This document shows positions 8,023-16,130 of a DNA stretch of 64,000 nt, one piece after another. The notes beneath the pieces were generated by a model. It did not search any database. It was not told the origin of the DNA and worked only from the letters and a program-made list of their open reading frames with translations. The translations under genes were made by a program, and so were the position numbers. Where the stretch lies: the NCBI RefSeq assembly GCF_900199405.1, contig NZ_LT963430.1:930001-994000 (forward strand), in the 5' to 3' direction. Numbering within the stretch: the stretch's first letter is position 1; every line of letters starts with the position of its first letter. The DNA is from Beduinella massiliensis. GTDB taxonomy: Bacteria > Bacillota > Clostridia > Christensenellales > Aristaeellaceae.

Positions 8023-8062
8023 AAAAGATCATCCTTGACAGAAACAAAAAAGGGTGTATATG
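8023..8062 (+). promoter_or_regulatory. Upstream promoter-like element with direct-repeat copy 1
   Basis: AAAGATCATCCTTGACA ends in a consensus -35 box (TTGACA, 8035-8040), followed 16-17 bases later by TATATG/ATATGC. Nearly the same 17 bases recur at 8121-8137 with one change. Confidence 0.5.
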
Positions 8063-8120
8063 CGGTAAATAGTGCCCAAATTCAGGGAAATAATCGACCA
8101 AAAGGGCGAAATAGTGGAGG

Positions 8121-8161
8121 AAAGATCATCCTCGACATGCGGAGAAGGGCGAACGTATAAT
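8121..8161 (+). promoter_or_regulatory. Proximal promoter of the rightward sugar operon, direct-repeat copy 2
   Basis: AAAGATCATCCTCGACA (8121-8137) carries TCGACA as the -35 element. TATAAT lies at 8156-8161 after an 18-base spacer, and the first gene starts at 8210. The repeat shared with 8024-8040 covers both -35 regions and may bind the divergent response regulator. Confidence 0.65.
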
Positions 8162-8209
8162 AGGGGCAACGAAGGGGACGTGCCCGCCGCGGCGGCAAGG
8201 AGAGAGACG

Positions 8210-9163
8210 ATGAAGACATTTGTGATCGGGGTATCGAGCAAGCTGGACGAGACGTTGGCGGTGGCGATGGATCCGAAGGGCGGCGTGTTGGGCGGGGTGA
8301 AAGCCCGGTCCTGCTCCTACGTGACCGTGGGGCGCGGCGTGGCGCAGCGGCGGGCGTCGGAGATGATCGACGAGTTGCTGCTTTCCTTTCACGGCGACCG
8401 CGAAAGGTGCCAGTGCCTGCTGGTGAGCGCCGCCGGCATCGACTCGCCCAAGACGAAGCAGCTGGTTACGGAGTGCTTCGCCGCCTCGCACATGCTCTGC
8501 CCGGTGCTTTGCCTCAACGACGGCAACGTGGCGCTGTACACGGCGACGAAGGGCCTGGGCGTGCTGGCGGTTTCGGGCAAGGGATCGATCGCCGTGGGAC
8601 GCAACGCGCAGGGGCAGATCACACGCTCCGGCGGCTACCCGGTCACCATCCTGGGTAACGAGGGCTCGGCGCAGTGGCTCGCGCTGGAGGCCATGCACCT
8701 GGCCTCTCAGTGGCTGGACGGGAGCGTGGAGCGAACGCCTCTGATCGCCAGACTGGACAGGCATTTTCGCGGGCTGGACATCGAGAAGCTGACCGAATGC
8801 GCGGGCGCTCTGCGCCGCCGCCCCATCGACACGATGCTGTCGCAGCTGGTGATCGACTCCGCCCGCGAGGGGGACGCCGCAGCCCTGGATATCGTCCGGC
8901 GGGGGGCGGGCGCGCTGTTCAAGGTCGCGCAGACCTGCGTGAAAAAGCTGGGCTTTGGGGAGGAAGAGGAATTCCTTTCGGGCGTGTGGGGCGACGTGTT
9001 CGCCAAGAGCGAGGAATACCTTGCGGAATACACCCGCCTGTTTCAGGCGCAATACCCCCGCAGCCGCATCGTCTTTTCGCGTCAGGAGGAGGCGCAGAGC
9101 GCGGCGCTGATGGCCCTGGACTACCTGGAGGGGTTGATCCCTTACATTGCCAGCCTGCAGTGA
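8210..9163 (+). CDS. BadF-family protein lacking the phosphate-binding loop (probable pseudokinase)
   Basis: I chose ATG 8210 because AAGGAGAG lies just upstream; 317 residues. It aligns in outline with the sugar kinase at 5204 (AAGIDSPKTKQL versus ASGIDSPELRL; CLNDGNVALY; SGKGSIAVG versus SGTGSIAMG; LGNEGSAQWLA). At the N-terminus, where the kinase has DVGGT, this protein reads GVSSKLDETLAV, so the ATP phosphate-1 motif is absent. Catalysis is therefore doubtful. A sugar-sensing or regulatory role is possible. It is the first gene of the operon carrying the ABC transporter and GH9 enzyme. Confidence 0.75.
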   Translation: MKTFVIGVSSKLDETLAVAMDPKGGVLGGVKARSCSYVTVGRGVAQRRASEMIDELLLSFHGDRERCQCLLVSAAGIDSPKTKQLVTECFAASHMLCPVLCLNDGNVALYTATKGLGVLAVSGKGSIAVGRNAQGQITRSGGYPVTILGNEGSAQWLALEAMHLASQWLDGSVERTPLIARLDRHFRGLDIEKLTECAGALRRRPIDTMLSQLVIDSAREGDAAALDIVRRGAGALFKVAQTCVKKLGFGEEEEFLSGVWGDVFAKSEEYLAEYTRLFQAQYPRSRIVFSRQEEAQSAALMALDYLEGLIPYIASLQ

Positions 9164-9196
9164 ACGGGGCCTGGCGCTGAGAAAGGAAGGAACGGC

Positions 9197-10150
9197 ATGA
9201 ACAAGAGACTGGCCCGGGCGGGAAAGAGGCGCATGACGCTCGACGACTGGCAGCTCATGGGGCTGTCCCTGCCCACGCTGATCTGGTATCTCGCGATCTG
9301 CTACGTGCCCATGTTCGGCATCGTCATCGCCTTTAAAAATTACAAGGTGGCGCCGGGGCAGGGGTTTTTATACAGCCTGTTCGTCAACAGCAAGTGGGTG
9401 GGTTTGAAGAACTTTGAATTTCTCTTTCGCCTGCCTACCTGGAAGAACGTCTTTTCCAACACCCTGGGCTACAACCTCGTCTTCATCGTCCTGGGCGTCG
9501 TGGTGCCGGTTACCCTGGCGCTGCTCATCTCGCAGATGTATTCCAAGCGGCTGGCCAAGATCTGCCAGACCGCGATGTTCTTTCCGCACTTCATCTCCTG
9601 GGTGGTGGTCAGCTACTTCGTGTACGCGTTCCTTGCGACGGACAGGGGCCTTTTCAACAACCTGCTGATGGGCATGGGCGAGAGCAAGGTGCTGTTCTAT
9701 CAGGAGCCCGCATACTGGCCGTTCATCCTCGTGTTTATGAACCTGTGGAAGGGCACGGGCTACTCGATGGTGGTCTATCTGGCCGCGATCAGCGGCCTGG
9801 ACCAGGAGATGTACGAGGCCGCGCTGATCGATGGGGCGAGCAAGTACCAGCAGGCGCGCTACATCACCCTGCCGCTGCTGCGGCCCATCATCTCCATCAT
9901 GTTCATCCTGGCCATGGGCAAGATATTCAATTCCGATTTCGGCCTGTTTTACCGCATTCCGCGCGATTCCAGTTCCCTGGTGTCGGTGACGCAGACGATC
10001 GACGTGTACATCTATAAGGCGCTGATGAACGACAGCAACGTGAACTACTCGTCAGCGGCGGCGCTCTTCCAGTCCGTGCTGGGCTGTATTACGATCGTCC
10101 TGTCCAACCTGGTCGTCAAGAAGATCGATCCCGAGAGCGGGCTGTTCTGA
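9197..10150 (+). CDS. Sugar ABC transporter permease, LplB type
   Basis: The 317-residue inner-membrane protein has six predicted helices, beginning LPTLIWYLAICYVPMFGIVIAF. The cytoplasmic loop that contacts the ATPase carries the EAA-type motif EAALIDGASKYQQARYITLP (about 212-231). It pairs with the permease encoded next and the binding protein at 11184. No ATPase gene is in the locus, so a shared multi-use ATPase elsewhere in the genome must energise it, as is common for Firmicutes sugar importers. RBS GAAAGGAAGG precedes the ATG. Confidence 0.9.
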   Translation: MNKRLARAGKRRMTLDDWQLMGLSLPTLIWYLAICYVPMFGIVIAFKNYKVAPGQGFLYSLFVNSKWVGLKNFEFLFRLPTWKNVFSNTLGYNLVFIVLGVVVPVTLALLISQMYSKRLAKICQTAMFFPHFISWVVVSYFVYAFLATDRGLFNNLLMGMGESKVLFYQEPAYWPFILVFMNLWKGTGYSMVVYLAAISGLDQEMYEAALIDGASKYQQARYITLPLLRPIISIMFILAMGKIFNSDFGLFYRIPRDSSSLVSVTQTIDVYIYKALMNDSNVNYSSAAALFQSVLGCITIVLSNLVVKKIDPESGLF

Positions 10151-10204
10151 GCCCCGGATCAAACGGCCCGGCGGCCTCGCCGCGGGGATAAAGGAGGAAG
10201 AGTC

Positions 10205-11125
10205 ATGGGCGGAAGAAAAACGGCGGCAGCGGGGGAAACGATGCGCTTCAACCGGGTGCGACCGGGCACGAACGCCGCGATCAGCGGGCTGTTCGTGCTG
10301 CTGGCCCTGGTGGCGATCGTGCCGTTCATCTTCGTCATCATCATCTCGTTTTCGTCGGAAAAGTCCATCGTCACCAGGGGGTACAGCTTCGTGCCCGCCG
10401 AGTGGAGCACCTACACCTACAGCTACCTCTGGCAGACGCGCGACGAAATCTTTTCGAGTTTTCTCACCTCGGTGACCGTGACGGTCCTGGGCACCCTCGT
10501 GGGCATTTTTCTGATCGCGACGATGGGCTACGCGCTCTCGCGCAGGAGCTTTCGCCTGCGCAGGCTGTACACCGTGATCGTCTTCATCCCCATGCTGTTC
10601 AACGGCGGCATGGTCGCAAACTACATGGTCATGACGCAGCTGTACGGCCTCAAGAACAGCCTGTGGGCGTTGATCCTGCCGATTGCCTGCTCCACGTTTT
10701 ACATCATCATCGCCCGCACGTTCTTCACGACGACGGTGCCCGATTCCATCATCGAATCGGCCAAGATCGACGGGGCTTCACAGCTCAAGATCTTTGCGCG
10801 GATCGTGCTGCCCATCTCCCTTCCGGCGCTGGCGACGATCGGCCTCTTTCTCACATTCGGCTTCTGGAACGACTGGTACCAGGCGATGCTGTACATCTCT
10901 GAGCGCAGCAAGTACCCGCTGCAATATTTGCTCGTCAGCATCGAGAAGAGCGTGGACTTCCTCGCCCGTTCGGAGGACTACATCGTGTCGACGGCGAACA
11001 ACCTGCCCTCCGAAACGGTCCGCATGGCCATTGTGGTCATCTCGGTGCTGCCCATCGCCTGTTCCTATCCGTTCTTTCAGAAGTATTTCGTATCGGGCCT
11101 GACCGTCGGCGCGGTAAAGGGCTGA
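10205..11125 (+). CDS. Sugar ABC transporter permease, YtcP type
   Basis: The second permease of the pair has 306 residues. It has six helices starting with GLFVLLALVAIVPFIFVIIISF and the EAA-type loop ESAKIDGASQLKIFARIVLP (about 179-198). The start has AAGGAGGAAG eight bases upstream. The closest class by recall is the YtcP/LplC group that works with large DUF3502-type binding proteins, which matches the next gene. Confidence 0.9.
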   Translation: MGGRKTAAAGETMRFNRVRPGTNAAISGLFVLLALVAIVPFIFVIIISFSSEKSIVTRGYSFVPAEWSTYTYSYLWQTRDEIFSSFLTSVTVTVLGTLVGIFLIATMGYALSRRSFRLRRLYTVIVFIPMLFNGGMVANYMVMTQLYGLKNSLWALILPIACSTFYIIIARTFFTTTVPDSIIESAKIDGASQLKIFARIVLPISLPALATIGLFLTFGFWNDWYQAMLYISERSKYPLQYLLVSIEKSVDFLARSEDYIVSTANNLPSETVRMAIVVISVLPIACSYPFFQKYFVSGLTVGAVKG

Positions 11126-11183
11126 CGCGAGAGAATCAAAACGGCGCGAAGCCGTGTTGAAAAATAAAACGGGAGGTTCTCAC

Positions 11184-12623
11184 ATGAAACGTCTTCTTTC
11201 CCTCGTTCTGACCCTGGCATTGGCGCTTTCGATGGCCGCGGTATCGCACGCGGAAGAGCCGGTGCAGCTTCGCTGGATTCTCTACACGACCGACTACGCG
11301 CCCAAGGATCTGGACATGGTCGCCCAAAAGCTCAACGAAATGTCCGCGCAGGACATCGGCGTCACGGTCAAGTTTGAGTACGTGACGCGCGACCAGGTTT
11401 CCCTGATCGTGAACTCCGGGGAGTATTTCGACCTGTGCTACACCAGCAGCACGTTCAACGACTTCGCCACCAATGCGGCGAACGGCATCTTCTGCGACAT
11501 CACCGATTCGGTGCGCTCGCAGACGCCCGCGCTCTTTGACAGCATCCCCGGAATGCTCTGGGACGCCACCGCCGTGGGCGGGCGCAACTACGCCGTGCCG
11601 ATCCTCAAGGACTACGCGGTAGAGGTGTTCTGGAGGCTGGACCCCGCCGCGTTCGTGGACGAGCTGGGCATGACGGTTCCGGAGACGATGACCTTCGCGG
11701 ACATTGAGCCATACCTTGCCGCCTACAAGGCCGCGCATCCGGACGATTACCCGATGTATTGCAAGCGCAACGGCCCCGACTCCAACGAAAACCAGGTCAA
11801 CTGGATCATGAAGGACATCATGCTGTGCACCGAGTTTGTGGACGCGGACGACCCGGAAGCCTACAAGGTGAAGCTTGCGCTGGAAGTGGACGACGTCACC
11901 GAGCGCTACCGGCTGATGCACAAGTGGTACGGTTTGGGCTACATCAACCCGGACGCCGCCACGACCAACAGCATCCCCAATACGCAGTACTCGCCCGTGC
12001 GATCCGGCCAGGGCTGGTTTGGCGCCGAATCGATCTGGGAGGGACAGGTGAGCCACGGACAGGTCATCAGCCGCTACGTCGGCCCGTACCTCACGACCGC
12101 CTCGGTGCAGGGCGCGATGACGGCGGTGAGCGCGGCCTCCAAGCACGTGGACGAGGCGCTGCGCTACATCGAATACTGCAACACCAACATTCCCTACCGC
12201 ACGATGCTGCGCTACGGGCTGGAGGGCGTGCACTACAACTATAACGCGGACGGCACGGTCACCCGCACCGAGCAGGGCAGCCAGAACTACAACCCCCTGG
12301 CCTATTCGCAGGCCTCGTACGCGGTCGGCCCGATGGAGGGCGAAGGCTCCGACAACGAGATGTGGCAGAAGGTGTTTGAAAGCTACGAGGACGCGCAGGT
12401 GTCCAACACCATCGGCTTCAACTTCAACGACGAAAACGTGGAAATGGAAGTCGCCGCCTGCCTCGCGGTGTGGAACAACTATGCCAGCGAGCTGCGCACC
12501 GGCACCTCCGACCCGGATGTGGTGCTGCCCAAGTTGATTTCCGAGCTGGAGACGGCGGGCGTGCGCACGGTGATCGAAGAGGCGCAGGCGCAGCTTGACG
12601 CCTGGGTGGCGGAGAACAAGTGA
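11184..12623 (+). CDS. Extracellular sugar-binding protein with DUF3502-like C-terminus
   Basis: The start is ATG 11184, with GGGAGG upstream; 479 residues. The signal peptide is MKRLLSLVLTLALALSMAA, with likely cleavage after SHA. No lipobox Cys is seen, so anchoring is unclear. The C-terminal part (GFNFNDENVEMEVAA, then QAQLDAWVAENK at the end) matches the DUF3502 region of LplA-type binding proteins for complex oligosaccharides. It delivers substrate to the two permeases upstream. Ligand identity is unknown; the downstream GH9 and Asp-box proteins suggest a decorated or amino-sugar-containing oligosaccharide. Confidence 0.85.
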   Translation: MKRLLSLVLTLALALSMAAVSHAEEPVQLRWILYTTDYAPKDLDMVAQKLNEMSAQDIGVTVKFEYVTRDQVSLIVNSGEYFDLCYTSSTFNDFATNAANGIFCDITDSVRSQTPALFDSIPGMLWDATAVGGRNYAVPILKDYAVEVFWRLDPAAFVDELGMTVPETMTFADIEPYLAAYKAAHPDDYPMYCKRNGPDSNENQVNWIMKDIMLCTEFVDADDPEAYKVKLALEVDDVTERYRLMHKWYGLGYINPDAATTNSIPNTQYSPVRSGQGWFGAESIWEGQVSHGQVISRYVGPYLTTASVQGAMTAVSAASKHVDEALRYIEYCNTNIPYRTMLRYGLEGVHYNYNADGTVTRTEQGSQNYNPLAYSQASYAVGPMEGEGSDNEMWQKVFESYEDAQVSNTIGFNFNDENVEMEVAACLAVWNNYASELRTGTSDPDVVLPKLISELETAGVRTVIEEAQAQLDAWVAENK

Positions 12624-12662
12624 CGTAGGGGAAGACGGCTGTCTGCGCGACCTGGACAGCCC

Positions 12663-12690
12663 GGGGACGGTCCGGAGGCGGGCCGTCCCC
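12663..12690 (+). terminator. Intra-operon hairpin between binding-protein and GH9 genes
   Basis: GGGGACGG pairs with CCGTCCCC around a 12-base loop and is followed by TATCC, not a T-run. It probably stabilises the abundant binding-protein message or partly ends transcription. Confidence 0.55.
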
Positions 12691-12716
12691 TATCCAAAAT
12701 GGAGGGAATTGCTCAG

Positions 12717-15578
12717 ATGTATACACCCCATCCGGCGATGAAACCGAAGCTGCGCAGGGATCTGGAGGAAAGCCTCTTCATCTCGCGGCCCATGCCCATC
12801 CACTGGGAGGAGACGAAGGAGGCGCGCTGCGCGGGGAAGAAGGTGCGGCGGACGCGCAGCCTGCACGACATGCGCTCCCTCGAGGGCTGGGAGGCCGTGA
12901 CGCCCTACGCAGCGCTGAGCGTATCGGACGCGCACGCGCTTGCGGAGGGCGGAAGCTCGATCCGCTTTACCGCGCCCTGCAGGCTGGAGCGCTGGACGGG
13001 GCGCGTCGGGCGCATCTACGCGGTGCCCAGGGCTTTCCTGCACATAGACCGGGAAAACTGGGAAGCGTGGAACCGCCTGACCGCCTGGGTCTACCCCGAC
13101 ATGCCGGGCTACCGCAACGTCTGCGTGCGCCTGCAGCTGCACAACGACGGGGAGCACAAGGTGCCGGACGCGTTCGACCGGGAGGGCGGACATAACCTGA
13201 ACCTGAAGAACCACGCCTGGAACCGCATTCAGTTCGAGATTCCCTACGTGGCGCGCGACGAGGTGGTGGGCGTCAGCTTCGACTACGACATGGTGGGGTA
13301 CGAGCCGTGCGCGCTGGGAGAGGCGTGCTGGTACATCGGGGCCCTGAGCCTGGAAGAGGTGGAGGAGCCGGACGCCTTTGAGGGCTGGGAAACGGCTCCG
13401 GGCCGAATCGCCTATTCGCACCTGGGCTATCAGCCCGGCGCGGAAAAGACGGCCGTCTGCAGCGGCGTGGCCGCCGAAGCCTTCGCGCTGGAGGACGCCG
13501 CCACGGGGCGCGCCGTCTACGAGGGGCCGGTGCGGCGGATGACGGGCGCCACGGGGACGTTCTGCGTTCTCGACTTTACGGACTTCCGGGAGGAAGGCGC
13601 TTACCGCCTGCGCGTGGGGGAGCTTTGCACGCGGCCCTTCGACATCTCGCAGACCGTCTGGATGGATTCGGTGTGGAAGACGATCAACTTCGTGTTTTGC
13701 CAGCGCTGCGGCTACCGCGTGCCGGGCAAGCACGACGCCTGCCACGCGGACCAGCGCACGCGCCACGGCGACCAGGAGATCGTGGCGAACGGGGGCTGGC
13801 ACGACGCGGCGGACACGAACCAGCAGATTCAGCTGACCTGCGAGGCGGTGCACGCCTTCTTCGAGCTGGCGATGCAGGTGAAGGCGGAGGATCCCCTCCT
13901 TTACAGGCGGCTGCTGGACGAAGGAATCTGGGGCCTTTGCTACCTGCTGAAGGGCCGGTTTGGCGACGGCTACCGCACGGGGCCCTCGTCCAGCGCCGTG
14001 TGGACGGACGGCATCCGTGGCACCTGCGACGACCTGACGTTCGAGGCGGTCAACGCCCCGTTCGTCAATCTGCTCGCGGCTTGCGCCGAGGTGATGGGCA
14101 GCCGCGCGCTGCGGGAGGAGGACCCGGAGCTTGCCGCGTACGCGCTGCGCTGCGCGCAGGCGGACTTCGGCTTCGGCGCGGACATGCTGGACGACCCCGC
14201 GTTCGATCCAGCGGTGGTCACCCCCGGGCACGACAAGATGGTCTCGCGCTGCCTGATGGCGAGCATCGCGGCCTTTGCGGCGATGGAGCTTTACGAAGCC
14301 ACGGGCGAGCAGGCGTATGCCTGCCGCGGCGCGGGCTACGGGGATTACGTCGTATCCTGCCAGCAGCGCACGTTCCTTGAAGGGGCCGAGGAGAAGATCG
14401 CGGGCTTTTTCTACCGCGACCCGCGCCACAGGACGGTGATCCACTACAATCACCGCAGCCAGGAGGACAAGACGGCCCTCGCGCTCATCGCCCTGTGCCG
14501 CCTCCTGCCGGAGCACCCGCACTGGATGAACTGGCACAGCGCGCTGCTGTACTACATGGACTATGTCAAATGGACGATGCGCGCGGTGGCGCCCTACGGC
14601 ATGCTGCCCAGCGGCATCTACTCGCTGGACGAAATCGACGACCGGGACACGTTCAGCCTTATGCACCCGATCTTCGCGATGTTCGCGGGCAAGGATCAGG
14701 CGGGGCAGCAGGCGGAGACGTTCCTGCACTACACGGACCAGCTGGAGGCGGGCATCCGCCTGAACGACCGGCATTTTCTGCGCCGGTTCCCGGTGTGGTA
14801 TTCCTTCCGGGGCAATTACCACGTGCAGCTCTCGCTGGGCAAGGCGGTGTCCGCGGCCTCCGTCTACCTCAACGATAGGCGGCTCTACGACATCGCGCAG
14901 GAGCAGTTCGCCTGGATCATCGGCAAGAACCCCTTCTGCGAATCGATGATGTTCGGCGTAGGCAACGACTACGGCACGCAGTACGCGGTGCTTCACGGCG
15001 ACGCCGTGGGCGAGCTGCCCGTGGGCATGCAGTCAAACGAGGAGCGGGACGCGCCCTTCTGGCCGCAGGCCAACAACTGCACGTACAAGGAAGTCTGGAT
15101 GGGCCCTCCGGGCAAGTGGCTCGCGATGATGGCGGACGAATACCTGCCGGGGCGGGTGACGGGCCGCCTGGACGTGGAAACGGTCACGTTCACGCACGCG
15201 GGAACCGACAAAACCTACACGTTTGCGGCGGAGGACGGCCGGCTCGACGCGCGGTTGCCCGCGGGCGACTATCGGGTTTCCTGCGCGGGCGGCGCAAGGC
15301 GCCTGACGGTGGTGGCGGGCGGCAGCTACGAGCTCGCCCTGCCGCTCGTGGATTACGCGCTGAACGCCGGGCGGTCGGGGCGGCGGGTCCGTCTCACGCT
15401 GCGCGGGGCCGGGCGGGCGAAGCTTTGCGCGGACAACCTGGAGCTGCCTGTGGATTCCGTCTCCCTGACCCCGGAGGGCGTCGTCCTCACCGCGCGCATC
15501 GTGGACGAGGCGGCGCCCTGGGCCGCGGCGATGCTGCCTGAGGGCCGGCCCGCGGACAGGGTCAGCGTGACGGGCTGA
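12717..15578 (+). CDS. Glycoside hydrolase family 9 enzyme without signal peptide
   Basis: I chose ATG 12717 over ATG 12699 because GGAGGG lies ten bases before the former; 953 residues. There is a beta-rich N-terminal region (about 1-220). A CelD_N-like immunoglobulin domain begins near IAYSHLGYQPGAEKTAVC. The GH9 barrel follows, with GGWHDAAD giving the expected Asp pair (Asp363, Asp366), and Glu792 in YKEVW is a candidate acid. About 150 extra C-terminal residues look like a further beta domain. There is no secretion signal, so it should cleave imported oligosaccharides in the cytoplasm. GH9 includes cellulases and cytoplasmic exo-beta-glucosaminidases; the kinase and SIS neighbours favour the second, but this is inference. 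Confidence 0.85.
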   Translation: MYTPHPAMKPKLRRDLEESLFISRPMPIHWEETKEARCAGKKVRRTRSLHDMRSLEGWEAVTPYAALSVSDAHALAEGGSSIRFTAPCRLERWTGRVGRIYAVPRAFLHIDRENWEAWNRLTAWVYPDMPGYRNVCVRLQLHNDGEHKVPDAFDREGGHNLNLKNHAWNRIQFEIPYVARDEVVGVSFDYDMVGYEPCALGEACWYIGALSLEEVEEPDAFEGWETAPGRIAYSHLGYQPGAEKTAVCSGVAAEAFALEDAATGRAVYEGPVRRMTGATGTFCVLDFTDFREEGAYRLRVGELCTRPFDISQTVWMDSVWKTINFVFCQRCGYRVPGKHDACHADQRTRHGDQEIVANGGWHDAADTNQQIQLTCEAVHAFFELAMQVKAEDPLLYRRLLDEGIWGLCYLLKGRFGDGYRTGPSSSAVWTDGIRGTCDDLTFEAVNAPFVNLLAACAEVMGSRALREEDPELAAYALRCAQADFGFGADMLDDPAFDPAVVTPGHDKMVSRCLMASIAAFAAMELYEATGEQAYACRGAGYGDYVVSCQQRTFLEGAEEKIAGFFYRDPRHRTVIHYNHRSQEDKTALALIALCRLLPEHPHWMNWHSALLYYMDYVKWTMRAVAPYGMLPSGIYSLDEIDDRDTFSLMHPIFAMFAGKDQAGQQAETFLHYTDQLEAGIRLNDRHFLRRFPVWYSFRGNYHVQLSLGKAVSAASVYLNDRRLYDIAQEQFAWIIGKNPFCESMMFGVGNDYGTQYAVLHGDAVGELPVGMQSNEERDAPFWPQANNCTYKEVWMGPPGKWLAMMADEYLPGRVTGRLDVETVTFTHAGTDKTYTFAAEDGRLDARLPAGDYRVSCAGGARRLTVVAGGSYELALPLVDYALNAGRSGRRVRLTLRGAGRAKLCADNLELPVDSVSLTPEGVVLTARIVDEAAPWAAAMLPEGRPADRVSVTG

Positions 15579-15600
15579 CAGATCAAAGGAGGATGTAAAG

Positions 15601-16119
15601 ATGAAGGATCGCGAACGCCTGGTGCTCGGCGCAGCCCTGGCGATGGGGGCGCTGAACGCCGCCCAGCTACGGCGTTTTCTCTTCGAGACGGACCTTTCCC
15701 CGGAGTTTGACATGGCCTGGACGCTGGCGGAGCTGCGCGAAGCGGGCCTGCTCACGCAGACCGTCGGAGAATCGGGCATTCAATACCTGCTTTCGCCCCT
15801 GGGCGCGGAGGCGCTGCGCGCGGAGCCGCTTTCAAAACAGCTTGAGCAGTCCATCGCGGAAAAGGCGGAGGAATACCGCAGACTCTTTGCGCAGGAACAG
15901 AATTATCTCGCCCAGTACAGCGAGCAGGCGAACGGCATCATCCCCGTATTCCTGTCCATCCGGCAGAACGAAAAGGTGCTCTTTAAGATCAGCGTGATCG
16001 TACACGACGTGGCGACCGCGGAAAAAATCAAGCGGCACTGGATGGAGAACGCGCACAGGGCTTACGAAGAGACGTGGCGGTGCATCGCGGAGGGCGAGCC
16101 CCTGCCGGTCTTTGATTGA
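15601..16119 (+). CDS. DUF4364-family winged-helix protein
   Basis: This 172-residue protein has an N-terminal winged helix-turn-helix-like region (about 5-70: LGAALAMGALNAAQLRRFL, then LAELREAGLLTQTV and YLLSPLGAEAL). The C-terminal half is mixed and ends in ENAHRAYEETW, matching the DUF4364 layout as I recall it. The function of this family is not established; a DNA-binding role is plausible. Finding it inside a sugar operon, 22 bases after the GH9 gene and overlapping the spacing of the next gene, is unusual and may mean local regulation. Confidence 0.7.
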   Translation: MKDRERLVLGAALAMGALNAAQLRRFLFETDLSPEFDMAWTLAELREAGLLTQTVGESGIQYLLSPLGAEALRAEPLSKQLEQSIAEKAEEYRRLFAQEQNYLAQYSEQANGIIPVFLSIRQNEKVLFKISVIVHDVATAEKIKRHWMENAHRAYEETWRCIAEGEPLPVFD

Positions 16120-16130
16120 GGAGCGGCGCC

